In this document: positions 35,855-44,605 of the stretch, piece by piece
Position numbering within the stretch: position 1 is the stretch's first letter
Layout of the letters: each line of letters opens with the position of its first letter
Source of the DNA: Bacillus sp. RO2
GTDB lineage: Bacteria; Bacillota; Bacilli; Bacillales; Bacillaceae_I
Length of the DNA: 55,911 nt
NCBI RefSeq assembly: GCF_012911845.1
Contig: NZ_JAAXCU010000017.1
Location: 1 to 55,911, forward strand
Reading direction: 5' to 3'
The notes under the pieces: generated by a model
What the model was told of the DNA's origin: nothing
The model's input: only the letters and a program-made list of their open reading frames with translations
The model's database searches: none
Program-made: the position numbers and the translations under genes

Positions 35855-35901
35855 TTCGCATTTACACAACTATATGCTATAATTGTGACTAGGTACTAAT
35901 A
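35855..35901 (+). promoter_or_regulatory. fabI promoter with FapR operator
   Basis: -35 TTCGCA (35855-35860), 17 bp, extended -10 TGCTATAAT (35875-35883). Overlapping the start, 35882-35901 reads on the minus strand TTAGTACCTAG then TCACAAT, matching the FapR box (TTAGTACCTRnTnnTAAT type). FapR represses fatty-acid genes and is released by malonyl-CoA (established). Confidence 0.88.
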
Positions 35902-35930
35902 ACTTATATAAATAGGAGGATATATATCCA

Positions 35931-36701
35931 ATGAACTTATCCTTAGATGGTCGTACATATGTAGTAATGGGAGTAGCTAATAAAAGAAGTATCGCATGGG
36001 GTATTGCACGTTCCTTGCATGACGCTGGTGCACGCCTTGTATTTACTTATGCTGGTGAGCGTTTAGAAAAGAGCGTAAGAGAGCTTGCGGATTCCCTAGA
36101 GAGAAATGACTCCATCATTCTTCCGTGCGATGTAACAAAAGACGAAGAAGTGCACACTTGCTTCCAGCAGATTAAAGAAGAAGTTGGCACGATACACGGT
36201 GTAGCTCATTGTATCGCATTTGCCAACAAAGAAGAGCTGCAAGGTGATTACATGAACACAACAAGAGACGGATTCTTGCTTGCACACAATATCAGTTCAT
36301 ACTCTTTAACGGCGGTTGCCAAAGAAGCAAAAGAAATCATGACGGAAGGCGGTAGCATCGTAACACTAACGTACCTTGGCGGTGAAAAAGTAGTTCCAAA
36401 CTATAACGTTATGGGTGTCGCAAAAGCTAGTCTAGATGCAAGTGTAAAATACTTAGCTAACGACCTTGGTAAAGTCGGTATCCGCGTGAACTCTATTTCT
36501 GCAGGTCCGATCCGTACGCTTTCAGCTAAAGGTGTAAGTGACTTTAACTCTATTTTAAAAGAAATTGAAGAAACTGCTCCACTGCGCAGAGTGACAACTC
36601 AAGAAGAAGTTGGGGACACGGCATTGTTCTTGTTCAGTAACCTATCCCGCGGTATCACTGGGGAAAATATCCACGTGGATTCCGGGTATCACATTTTATA
36701 A
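35931..36701 (+). CDS. fabI: Enoyl-[acyl-carrier-protein] reductase FabI
   Basis: 256 residues. SDR-type NADH reductase: MGVANKRSIAWG cofactor site, CIAFANKEEL, and the catalytic Tyr-x6-Lys in NYNVMGVAK, with a second Tyr in SSYSL. Completes each elongation round of type II fatty-acid synthesis; target of triclosan. RBS AGGAGG. Monocistronic and under a FapR box, as in B. subtilis. Confidence 0.97.
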   Translation: MNLSLDGRTYVVMGVANKRSIAWGIARSLHDAGARLVFTYAGERLEKSVRELADSLERNDSIILPCDVTKDEEVHTCFQQIKEEVGTIHGVAHCIAFANKEELQGDYMNTTRDGFLLAHNISSYSLTAVAKEAKEIMTEGGSIVTLTYLGGEKVVPNYNVMGVAKASLDASVKYLANDLGKVGIRVNSISAGPIRTLSAKGVSDFNSILKEIEETAPLRRVTTQEEVGDTALFLFSNLSRGITGENIHVDSGYHIL

Positions 36702-36713
36702 TAAAAACTATCA

Positions 36714-36756
36714 AAAACCACTCTGGACTATTAAAAGTCCGGAGTGGTTTTTTCTA
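36714..36756 (+). terminator. fabI terminator
   Basis: AAAACCACTCTGGAC / GTCCGGAGTGGTTTT stem with loop TATTAAAA, then TTTCTA. Confidence 0.93.
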
Positions 36757-36800
36757 TTTTTTCTATTAAAATTGGCTCTCGCCCCCCCTCATTCACCCAT

Positions 36801-36828
36801 ACCACCCTCACAAATCTAGCATATTCTA
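36801..36828 (+). promoter_or_regulatory. SigK/SigE-type promoter of the wall hydrolase gene
   Basis: ACC (36801-36803), 16 bp, CATATTCTA (36820-36828), matching mACm-N16-CATAnnnTA. The start site would fall just before the RBS AAAGGAGGG. Confidence 0.6.
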
Positions 36829-36851
36829 TAGCAAAAGGAGGGAATCACCAG

Positions 36852-38282
36852 ATGAAATTGATAGTATTAGACCCTGGTCATGGTGGACAGGACCCTGGGG
36901 CCGTGTATCAGAAGCTCCAAGAAAAAGTAGTGAATTTAGATATTGCCAAGCGTGTTAGAGCTTATTTGGAAAATGAATATGAAGTGAAGGTGATGATGAC
37001 AAGAGAGGGGGACACTACGGTCAGTCTTGAGGCTAGATCTAATCTTGCCAACTCTGTTAAAGCGGATTATTTCTGTTCTATTCACCATAATGCAGGTGGG
37101 GGGACAGGCTTTGAAAGCTATCGATTTAATGGTAGTAACTCTTTAGCTAGTAGAGCAAAGACTTTTCAGGAAATTGTTCATAGAGAAGTCATTAATGTGG
37201 TCACAGGTAAATACAATAGGAGAGATAGAGGAATCAAAGCGGCGAACTTTCATGTGTTAAAAGAATCGGCGATGCCATCTGTTCTGTTGGAAATCCTGTT
37301 TCTTGATAGCACCGAAGACAGGGCGCTCATCCAGCATGAAACCTTTAAAGAGGATGTGTCGGCTGCAATCGGGGAAGGTCTTGCCAAAGCTTTGGCCCTG
37401 CCAAGGAAGGTGACTACGAATTTGTATAAAGTATTTGCCGGTTCATTTAAGGATAAAAAAAATGCAGAAGCCAGACTAAAATTTCTTCAGGAAAAGGGCA
37501 TTACCGCATTCATTGCAACTACGACATTAAACGGTGCACCGTATTTCCGTGTGCAAGCGGGTGCATTTAAAGATAGGGAGAATGCCGAAAAACTGGTGGA
37601 CCAAATTAAGAAGTTAGGAGTCGAAGCATTTATCTTAGTTGAAAGGACTATGCCGCCAGCACCTACACCGACACCTCCAACGGACCCAACACCACCAACT
37701 CCTCCAGCTCCACCAAACATTCCTATGCCGAAGGGACTATCAATTGAAGGCACATCCGTTTTAAAAGCTGAAGAGCTGGATACCTTCGTCAAAGCAATTA
37801 ATCCGAAAGCACCTTTGCTTGGTGAATATTATATAGAGCTTGGTGAAGCTTATAACATCAGGGGTGATGTCGCCTTTGCACAGGCCATCCACGAAACAAA
37901 CTATTTCCGTTTTACTGGAGGGGTCAAGCCAAGCCAAAATAACTATGCAGGCATCGGTGCGACAGGTGGAGAGGTGAGAGGCGCCACTTTTGCTACACCA
38001 GAAGAAGGGGTTCTTGCTCATATTCAGCACCTTTACGCGTATGCAAATCGTAAGCCGCTGCCAACAACCTACCCAAAAGTAGATCCCCGATTTGACTTTG
38101 TTATAAGAGGGATTGCACCTGGATGGATCGATTTAAATGGTCGCTGGGCGGTACCGGGAACACAGTATGGACAGCTAATTTTGAAAATATATGAAAAAAT
38201 GCTGGAAGAAACGATTACGGTAAAACAGGTAGAGTTAGAGAAGATGAGGGATGTTTTGGTGGAAGTAAGGAAAGAAAGGTAA
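36852..38282 (+). CDS. Sporulation-type N-acetylmuramoyl-L-alanine amidase with SPOR repeats and glucosaminidase domain
   Basis: 476 residues from ATG 36852 (RBS AAAGGAGGG). Amidase_3 domain (1-175): zinc ligands in DPGHGG, SIHHNA and a Glu in LLEILFLD. Two SPOR-like repeats (about 183-260: YKVFAGSFKDKKNAEARL, YFRVQAGAFKDRENAEKL). A Pro/Thr linker (about 265-290) is followed by a glucosaminidase-type domain (about 300-460: AQAIHETNYFRF with catalytic Glu, NNYAGIGATGG). No signal peptide, like CwlC, a mother-cell lysis amidase. The fusion gives two cleavage types in one protein. SigK-like promoter upstream. Confidence 0.9.
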   Translation: MKLIVLDPGHGGQDPGAVYQKLQEKVVNLDIAKRVRAYLENEYEVKVMMTREGDTTVSLEARSNLANSVKADYFCSIHHNAGGGTGFESYRFNGSNSLASRAKTFQEIVHREVINVVTGKYNRRDRGIKAANFHVLKESAMPSVLLEILFLDSTEDRALIQHETFKEDVSAAIGEGLAKALALPRKVTTNLYKVFAGSFKDKKNAEARLKFLQEKGITAFIATTTLNGAPYFRVQAGAFKDRENAEKLVDQIKKLGVEAFILVERTMPPAPTPTPPTDPTPPTPPAPPNIPMPKGLSIEGTSVLKAEELDTFVKAINPKAPLLGEYYIELGEAYNIRGDVAFAQAIHETNYFRFTGGVKPSQNNYAGIGATGGEVRGATFATPEEGVLAHIQHLYAYANRKPLPTTYPKVDPRFDFVIRGIAPGWIDLNGRWAVPGTQYGQLILKIYEKMLEETITVKQVELEKMRDVLVEVRKER

Positions 38283-38365
38283 AAGTAATATTTGGGATAT
38301 AAGTTAATTCGAAACAAAAACTTAGGGAATATTTTCCATAATGTCATCAAACAACCTATAAGCAG

Positions 38366-38374
38366 CATAATATA
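38366..38374 (+). promoter_or_regulatory. SigK/SigE-like -10 before the 58-aa gene
   Basis: CATAATATA, 34 bp before the ATG at 38408; the AC -35 element is not at ideal spacing. Confidence 0.35.
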
Positions 38375-38407
38375 GTGAAAATCCTAATCTGTTAGGGAGG
38401 GGTTTAG

Positions 38408-38584
38408 ATGACATTAGAGGTTTGTAAAGCAGAATTGAATGTGAATTTCAAACAAGGATTTACCATTTCGCCTGAATTAAGTATTGAGGAAGCATTAAAG
38501 GCAGTTTTGCAAGGTTTGAAAAATGGAGACGCACAAGAGGTAAATATAGCTGTTGAATACAGGCAGAAAGAGACAATTGAATAA
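38408..38584 (+). CDS. Small protein, unknown (58 aa)
   Basis: ATG 38408 to TAA 38584, preceded by AGGGAGGGG at good spacing and followed by a terminator. The product starts MTLEVCKAELNVNF and ends EYRQKETIE, a mixed alpha/beta acidic peptide with ISPELSIEEALKAVLQGL as a likely helix. I recognise no family. Gene signals (RBS, terminator) are good for such a short frame. A CATAATATA element suggests sporulation timing (weak). Confidence 0.65.
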   Translation: MTLEVCKAELNVNFKQGFTISPELSIEEALKAVLQGLKNGDAQEVNIAVEYRQKETIE

Positions 38585-38605
38585 ATGTTTATGGATATCT
38601 CGTTA

Positions 38606-38646
38606 GCAGTTCAATTAGGTTAGCTTAACCACTGGACTGCTTTTTA
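38606..38646 (+). terminator. Terminator of the 58-aa gene
   Basis: AGCAGT / ACTGCT outer stem with inner GGTTAGCTTAACC hairpin, then TTTTT. Confidence 0.75.
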
Positions 38647-38658
38647 TATGGCGAACAA

Positions 38659-38698
38659 CAAAAAAAGTCTGTTGTCCTCAAAAGACAACAGACTATTT
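38659..38698 (-). terminator. Terminator of the glycan operon
   Basis: AGTCTGTTGTC / GACAACAGACT stem; on the minus strand followed by TTTTTTT. Lies just after the pyruvyltransferase stop. Confidence 0.9.
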
Positions 38699-38716
38699 AA
38701 TTTTACATAACTACTC

Positions 38717-39721
38717 TTAGGAATGATGAAGATTTTCTATTTCTTTTTTCAAAGAAGTAAGCGATATATCACTTAATTGTTCCATTTCTTTTATTTTGTG
38801 AGCAATTTGTAGCATTCTCTTATCACCATTTTTTAGTACATATTCAAGTTTGGTTTGTAAAACGGCTTCTTCCTCTAGGTAATCACAAAAGAAATCCTCT
38901 AAATCAAAGGCCTGGAGGAGGCTTTTTACTTTGCTTAATCTACTTAGACAAAATGTAGGGACATTATTTCTAATACCTACTAAAGAAGGATGAAGTTTAA
39001 AGGAAACTAAATAATCCAAGTTCTGTATATGACTATATGTTACGTCCAAGTATTGATAATTCTTGATGACAATATCAGCGTTAGGATTAAGTTGTAAAAT
39101 TGCTTCCTTTAACTTTAAACAAGTATTGAGATCGGAGAATCTGTTTCGAACGTCCACTACAGCTATTAGAGAAAGGGTATATTCGTTAGGGGATAATGTA
39201 GAAAGAATTTTAGCTATTTTTTCTAAAGGGAATTCATCATAGGAGAAGCTGCAGACACCGATAGTTTTTTTATTTGGATTTTTAATAATCGGATAATTTG
39301 GTTGCTTATAACTAAAAGCAATATCTGGAACTTTTTTGATATTGGCATTCAGTTTTATATGTTCAGCAAGCCTTACAGAGTTTGAATCTCTTACATATAA
39401 TCCTTTTGCATGTGTAATAACTTCACGATACTTTTCAACTTCCTCTTTTGGCCATGTTTCAGGAGGATAGAAGTCAACAATTCCAACGCCGTAAACCCAG
39501 GTTGGAAGTTTTATTAAACCTTTTGGAAAGTAACTGTCGTTATAAGAGTAAGGAATGATTAGGTCTCCTCCTCCTACGATGACAGAGTCAGAAGAGAAAT
39601 AATCTATATGCTTAACAATTGGATATACAGTATGTTCATGAAAGACTTGTTTGAATGTTTCAAGAAATAGTTCATCCCCAAAATTTCCTTGACCATAATA
39701 ACCAGCAATACCTATTTTCAT
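38717..39721 (-). CDS. Polysaccharide pyruvyltransferase family protein
   Basis: 334 residues. N-terminus GIAGYYGQGNFGDELFLE is the CsaB/EpsO/YxaB family start. Further motifs: VIVGGGDLI, VRDSNSVRLAEH, PDIAFSY and FKLHPSLVGIRNNVP (the His/small-residue active-site region). Family members add pyruvate ketals from PEP to sugars such as ManNAc. Stop-start overlap ATGA with the preceding glycosyltransferase gene; last gene of the minus-strand glycan cluster. Likely decorates the ManNAc-type glycan made available by the epimerase of this cluster (inference). Confidence 0.88.
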   Translation of the reverse strand: MKIGIAGYYGQGNFGDELFLETFKQVFHEHTVYPIVKHIDYFSSDSVIVGGGDLIIPYSYNDSYFPKGLIKLPTWVYGVGIVDFYPPETWPKEEVEKYREVITHAKGLYVRDSNSVRLAEHIKLNANIKKVPDIAFSYKQPNYPIIKNPNKKTIGVCSFSYDEFPLEKIAKILSTLSPNEYTLSLIAVVDVRNRFSDLNTCLKLKEAILQLNPNADIVIKNYQYLDVTYSHIQNLDYLVSFKLHPSLVGIRNNVPTFCLSRLSKVKSLLQAFDLEDFFCDYLEEEAVLQTKLEYVLKNGDKRMLQIAHKIKEMEQLSDISLTSLKKEIENLHHS

Positions 39722-41232
39722 TTCCTCACCTCATCTGTTCTATTAAATATGGAAAGCCGAGGGTTATTTAGTCTTATATGAGCATTATTTTTACTTTTTA
39801 ATTGAAAGCTAGGAATAGCTCCTAATTTCTTAACTAACTCCGTAATGTCTACCGAGTATGTGTAGTTAATGGATTCTTGAAAGTCGTAGTTTTTAAAGGA
39901 ATGAAGGTCAAGTTTAGTGGAATATGTTAGCTTGTCGATATTTATATCATTAAGGGTATAATTAATTTCTACATGTATGGTGGTAAAAGATTGAGTTGAT
40001 TCGATATCAAAGTCCAAATAAATATGGTCACTTCTTAAATCTATATTTTCTTTTGGAGATTTCAAGAAACATTGGTACTCACCCTGTGGTTTTTTCCCGA
40101 TGAATGGAGGGTCGTGTTTAAGATTAGTGTTGGGGTAATAGGAATTGGTAGTGCAGTGTGCTAATGTAAACGTATCATGATGATAGGAAATAGAAGTTAA
40201 TAGTTGATGGGTTTCACCGCGCTTTCTAATGGCTGGAAAATAATTTACCAATGATTGTTGAATGGTTTTATACCGTTCTTCCCAACTAAATTGTTTAGCA
40301 TATTGTGATAAGTAAGAGGGGTTTCTCTTATACACAAGTGCTTTGGCAATATCCGAAAGAAATTGATGATGTGTATCTGCAACATCTACAAAAGGTACCA
40401 TTTTCTTCACTTCTGGGAGATTAGTAGATACAACAGGTTTTCCTGCAGCTAAATATTCATAAACCTTAATGGGGTTTGTACTTTCCGTAATTCTATTTAG
40501 TTTAAATGGGATAATACAAATATCAAAGTAAGCAAGTATAGCTGGAAGATTACTATAATCTCTATATCCAAGATAATAAACATTAGTTTTATTTACTATG
40601 TCAGAAGTTAACATAGGACCTATGATAATAATTTGACCATTTGAATAGGTGTCGGCTAATTTAGAAATGATTTCTTTATCTACCCATTCGGCCCACGCAC
40701 CGATATAGCCAATTTTCGGTCCTTTTGAAGAAGGGACACCTTCCAACATGTCGGCATGAATAGATTGAAATTTATTGAAAAATTCCCAATCACATCCATT
40801 AGGAACGAGCGTAACAGGCGTTTCTGGTGCAATCTTCTTCATTTTCTCCTTCAAGTTCATGGCGGTACAAACAATGGTATCTACTTCATGGATCCATCTT
40901 TTTTCATCATCATCCCAATCTGGGAAGTCATCTACACAATCGTAAACAAGAAAGTCTGCATGACATGCTTTAGCAAATGGTATTTTTTTGCTCCACGATG
41001 TCCAATATAGTTTCTCTTCCTCTAACTTAGGTACTATTTTATCTATAAAGAATTGGGCATGGTTAATGGTAAATAAGTTATTTTCTACTTCACTCCAAAC
41101 TTTACCAGGTTGATTTTCCTTATTAAGATAAAGGACAGTGTGATGGTCTTTAGCAAACTGACTCATTATATGTTGAGGACGTTGCCTCATATAAGACCAG
41201 TCGATTGTAGGTGGATAAATAATAATAGTCAT
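39718..41232 (-). CDS. Glycosyltransferase (GT4-like, paralogue 1) with C-terminal extension
   Basis: 504 residues. GT-B fold: PPTIDWSYMRQRPQHIM, VYDCVDDFPDW, IGYIGAWAEWVDKEI, and the donor-site segment NPIKVYEYLAAGKPVVST with its ExxxxG/E-type acid. The catalytic part covers about 1-330, like the paralogues at 41325 and 43569. The extra 170 residues are beta-rich, unlike either paralogue, and may bind glycan or protein. RBS AGAGGTGAAC. Overlaps the downstream pyruvyltransferase gene. Confidence 0.87.
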   Translation of the reverse strand: MTIIIYPPTIDWSYMRQRPQHIMSQFAKDHHTVLYLNKENQPGKVWSEVENNLFTINHAQFFIDKIVPKLEEEKLYWTSWSKKIPFAKACHADFLVYDCVDDFPDWDDDEKRWIHEVDTIVCTAMNLKEKMKKIAPETPVTLVPNGCDWEFFNKFQSIHADMLEGVPSSKGPKIGYIGAWAEWVDKEIISKLADTYSNGQIIIIGPMLTSDIVNKTNVYYLGYRDYSNLPAILAYFDICIIPFKLNRITESTNPIKVYEYLAAGKPVVSTNLPEVKKMVPFVDVADTHHQFLSDIAKALVYKRNPSYLSQYAKQFSWEERYKTIQQSLVNYFPAIRKRGETHQLLTSISYHHDTFTLAHCTTNSYYPNTNLKHDPPFIGKKPQGEYQCFLKSPKENIDLRSDHIYLDFDIESTQSFTTIHVEINYTLNDINIDKLTYSTKLDLHSFKNYDFQESINYTYSVDITELVKKLGAIPSFQLKSKNNAHIRLNNPRLSIFNRTDEVRK

Positions 41233-41324
41233 AGTTCACCTCTGATAGTTAATTTAAACAATCTCTAAAACTCTTTTACTAATTCCATTTTTTCCTTACG
41301 GGTGTGTCCAGTCTACTTTTATGA

Positions 41325-42317
41325 TTAATGGAGGTTGTTAATTAGAGTGATTGCTTGATTTACACGATGGCTCCAAGTATTGGAGAGTGCATATTTTTTT
41401 CGTATGGAGCTGTCACCTGGATCTTTTAATCGAGAATGTACTTTTGAAATAAATTCTGAGTAACTTCTTCCGACATCAACCAAATCTTTAACCAATAAAC
41501 ATTCAGGTAACGCTGTGGATACGACTGGTTTGCCTGTAGCCAAATATTCATACATCTTTACTGGATTTGTGGCTAACGTAACAGAAGTTAGCTTAAAAGG
41601 GATAATACAAATCGCCATCTGTTTCAAATGGGATGCTAGTTCATGGTGGGGAAGGTGGCCTAAGAACGTTACATTTGGCAAATGATCTAAAGAGAACTTT
41701 TTACCAAATTCCACTCCTATAATCTTGATTTCACAATCTTTAAATTCATGTGCAAGCCTTATGATTAAATGATCATCTACCCAGGGAGCCCATGCCCCTA
41801 TATAGCCTATTATTTTTTTAGGCGGCAAACTATGCCGTGATGGAATATGGAGACCCATAGACTCGTCATAGGCATTACGAATCAAGTCGATTTTTTTATG
41901 AGGGTATTCTTTTTTTAGACGAAAGTATAGTCTTTCTGCAGTACACGATACTGCATCGGCAATCTCGATCATTTCTTTCTCGTATTTAATCCAATCAGCA
42001 AATTCATCCACACAATCATAGATGATCCAATCAGCTTTATATACTTTTAATTCCTTTGCTAACATTGCCCATGAGCACCAAACACCCACTTTGCAACCTT
42101 TCTCTTTTCTGACGTTCGGTAATGTATCATTTAACCAGTTGTCATGATGATGAACTAAATATAGGTTTGGTGCAATTTCTTCTATTTCCCGATCTTGTTG
42201 AGTCTTATTACAGTAGAATACCGTGTATCCTTGTTTCGCAAAATTCTGCATTAACTGTTGAGGTCTTTGCTTCATAAAACCCCAATCAATGGTTGGAGGA
42301 TAAATAAGGATGTTCAC
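41325..42317 (-). CDS. Glycosyltransferase (GT4-like, paralogue 2)
   Basis: 330 residues from GTG 42317 (RBS AAGGAGGGG). Shares with the other two paralogues PPTIDW, QRPQQLM, IIYDCVDEFADW, SCTAERL, IGYIGAWAPWVDD and NPVKMYEYLATGKPVVST. Closest to the 43569 copy over its whole length, so the pair is a recent duplication. Donor sugar and acceptor unknown. It starts inside the remnant pyruvyltransferase frame. Confidence 0.9.
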   Translation of the reverse strand: MNILIYPPTIDWGFMKQRPQQLMQNFAKQGYTVFYCNKTQQDREIEEIAPNLYLVHHHDNWLNDTLPNVRKEKGCKVGVWCSWAMLAKELKVYKADWIIYDCVDEFADWIKYEKEMIEIADAVSCTAERLYFRLKKEYPHKKIDLIRNAYDESMGLHIPSRHSLPPKKIIGYIGAWAPWVDDHLIIRLAHEFKDCEIKIIGVEFGKKFSLDHLPNVTFLGHLPHHELASHLKQMAICIIPFKLTSVTLATNPVKMYEYLATGKPVVSTALPECLLVKDLVDVGRSYSEFISKVHSRLKDPGDSSIRKKYALSNTWSHRVNQAITLINNLH

Positions 42318-42459
42318 TGAAATTCCCCTCCTTACGATATGGAACAGTTTTCGAACATATATTGATCAGGACTATATTCGAACGAACACTTACCGCTTCA
42401 AGGATGGCGTCATCTCCAGCATTTCCTGCTCCATAAAATCCATAGGTGAATAATTTCAT
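42286..42459 (-). pseudogene. Truncated polysaccharide pyruvyltransferase remnant
   Basis: A good RBS (TAGGGGGATCAAC) and ATG 42459, overlapping the epimerase stop, begin a product MKLFTYGFYGAGNAGDDAIL. That is the family N-terminus (compare GYYGQGNFGDELFLE at 38717). After about 28 residues the homology stops and the frame runs out into non-homologous sequence ending at 42286, overlapping the next gene. About 300 codons are missing. Probably deleted during duplication of the glycosyltransferase unit; the remaining start could still couple translation. Confidence 0.75.
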
Positions 42460-43544
42460 GTTGATCCCCCTAGCATGATGTCGATAATTTTTGCACTGAT
42501 ACCAGCCGTTCCATAAGGGTGACTCCAATTAGGGGAAGTTGTTGATACCCTTTCCACAGAATGGATTATCTTGAAAGTATCATAACCAGCTAGTGTATTG
42601 GCTCCACATTCCACTGTCTCAGGGCGTTCGGTGTTTTCCCGTAAGGTAATACATGGTGTCCCTAGAATACAGGATTCTTCTTGCAAACCTCCGCTATCTG
42701 TTAACACCATTTTGGCATGTTGTTGTAGGTGTATGGTTTCATGGAAATTTGGTGGGGGATCTAGTACGAGAATGTTTGGATGATGGATTAAAGGGTCTAG
42801 CATGTTATTGTTTATGAGTATTTTCTTTGTTCGAGGGTGAAGCGCCCACACGACTTTATCGGATGTGTGATTGGCAAGCTGCTTTATGGCTTCGATTATT
42901 CCGTTTAAGCGCTTCTTGTTATCCGTGTTCTCCTGACGGTGGCATGTGACAAACAGATAGCCTTTTGATTGTAAGGAATGTTTATCGAGAATACTTGGTG
43001 GTACTCCCTCTGATATATAGGTAACGGCGTCGACAATGGACTGGCCAACAAGATGGATTCCTTTGTTTATGCCTTCCTTTTTTAAATTTTGAACGGCTCC
43101 TTCGGTAGGGCAGAAAAGGTAATCAGAGAGGTGATCAACAAGAACTCGATTCGTTTCTTCTGGCATGGTTCTGTCATAGCTTCTTAACCCAGCTTCCACA
43201 TGAGCAATCTTGGCATCCGTTTTACAGGCAGCAAGGCTTGCAGCTAGTGTCGTATTGGTATCCCCATGCACGACAACGAGATCAATTTTATCTTTAATAA
43301 TGATTTCCTCCATCTTTACCATAATCTTGGCCGTTGTTTCACCATGTGTGCCAGAACCTACATTAAGATGATAATCTGGCTTAGGGAGCGAAAATAGATC
43401 TAGGACCATCCCATCCATAAAGTAATCGTAGTGTTGGCCGGAATGTATAAATAGATGAGCGGAATTTCGCTTTTTTAGTTCCTTGATCAAGACGGCCATT
43501 TTTATCAATTCAGGCCTGGTGCCGACAATGATAGCTATTCTCAT
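42456..43544 (-). CDS. mnaA: UDP-N-acetylglucosamine 2-epimerase (non-hydrolysing)
   Basis: 362 residues. IVGTRPELIKMAVLI, HSGQHYD, VVVHGDTNTT, HVEAGLRSYDRTMPEETNRVLVDHLSD, and LTDSGGLQEES are all family hallmarks with catalytic acids intact. Interconverts UDP-GlcNAc and UDP-ManNAc in the cytosol. Located among the glycosyltransferases, it supplies a ManNAc donor for the glycan, while a housekeeping copy probably exists elsewhere (inference). Could equally be named wecB. Confidence 0.94.
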   Translation of the reverse strand: MRIAIIVGTRPELIKMAVLIKELKKRNSAHLFIHSGQHYDYFMDGMVLDLFSLPKPDYHLNVGSGTHGETTAKIMVKMEEIIIKDKIDLVVVHGDTNTTLAASLAACKTDAKIAHVEAGLRSYDRTMPEETNRVLVDHLSDYLFCPTEGAVQNLKKEGINKGIHLVGQSIVDAVTYISEGVPPSILDKHSLQSKGYLFVTCHRQENTDNKKRLNGIIEAIKQLANHTSDKVVWALHPRTKKILINNNMLDPLIHHPNILVLDPPPNFHETIHLQQHAKMVLTDSGGLQEESCILGTPCITLRENTERPETVECGANTLAGYDTFKIIHSVERVSTTSPNWSHPYGTAGISAKIIDIMLGGST

Positions 43545-43568
43545 AACGCTTTAGTCCTCTCCATTGGA

Positions 43569-44564
43569 TTAGTTAGAGATGTTATCTATTAATGAAAGGA
43601 TGCTATTGCATCGATGTTCCCACGTGTTGGAAAGTGCAATATGTCTACGAAGGGTTTCATCGCCTGGTGTTTCTAGGTAGTTTTTTACTTTCGCAATGAA
43701 ATCTAAGTGACTTGAAGCGATGGAGATAACTTCTTCATACTTTCTACACTCAGGAAGGTTGGTAGAAACAACGGGCTTTCCGGTGGCAAGATATTCATAC
43801 ATTTTGACGGGATTGGTTGCAAGAGTAATAGAATTTACCTTAAATGGAATAAGGCATACCGAAAAAGTAGAAAGATGCAAAGCCAACTGGTCGTGAGGGA
43901 GATGCCCCAAATAAGTAATGTTAGGAATATCGTGCAAACGGAATTTTTTATCAAATTCAATACCAATTAGGACTATTTGGATTGTAGGGAGGGCATATGC
44001 AAGCTTACGTATCAACGCATCATCCACCCATGGTGCCCAGGCTCCTATATAACCGATAATGTTATTTTCTTTTGTCCCTTTGGAACTTTTTAGATGCAGT
44101 CCCATACTGTCGTCATAGGCATTGGGAATAAGAGTAATTGTTTTATAGGGATACATTTTAACTAAGCGATCTTTTATCCGATCCGCCGTGCAGGTGATAG
44201 CATCAGCCTTATCAATCATCGCTTTTTCGTACTGCAACGCTATCGCAAAGTCATCTACACAGTCGTAGATCACCCAATCTGCCTGATAAACATCCAATGT
44301 ATCAGCTAGCATAGGCCAGGAACACCATACTCCAACACGGCTTTTCCCTGTTTGTCTAAAGAGGGGAAGGATTTCTGTTATCCATTGTTGGTGATGATGA
44401 ACGAGATAAAGGTTAGGAGAGAGAAATTCCATGTCTTGCTCTTTTTGTGTCTTGTTACAATAAAAAACACAATAACCTTTTTGGGCGAATTTGGTCATCA
44501 ATTGTTGTGGGCGCTGCTTCATGAATGTCCAGTCAATGGTAGGTGGGAAAATTATGATGTCCAT
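43569..44564 (-). CDS. Glycosyltransferase (GT4-like, paralogue 3)
   Basis: 331 residues from ATG 44564 (MDIIIFPPTIDW), the start that lines up with the two paralogues; ATG 44567 is too close to GAGG. Same GT-B motif set as paralogue 2: QRPQQLMTKFA, VIYDCVDDFA, ITCTADRI, IGYIGAWAPWVDD, NPVKMYEYLATGKPVVST. First gene of the minus-strand glycan cluster, 24 bp upstream of the epimerase. A CATACATTA sporulation-type -10 precedes it. Confidence 0.9.
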   Translation of the reverse strand: MDIIIFPPTIDWTFMKQRPQQLMTKFAQKGYCVFYCNKTQKEQDMEFLSPNLYLVHHHQQWITEILPLFRQTGKSRVGVWCSWPMLADTLDVYQADWVIYDCVDDFAIALQYEKAMIDKADAITCTADRIKDRLVKMYPYKTITLIPNAYDDSMGLHLKSSKGTKENNIIGYIGAWAPWVDDALIRKLAYALPTIQIVLIGIEFDKKFRLHDIPNITYLGHLPHDQLALHLSTFSVCLIPFKVNSITLATNPVKMYEYLATGKPVVSTNLPECRKYEEVISIASSHLDFIAKVKNYLETPGDETLRRHIALSNTWEHRCNSILSLIDNISN

Positions 44565-44605
44565 CATGATTCCTCTTTTCCAGCTTCTACAAGTTCATTA
44601 GTGAA

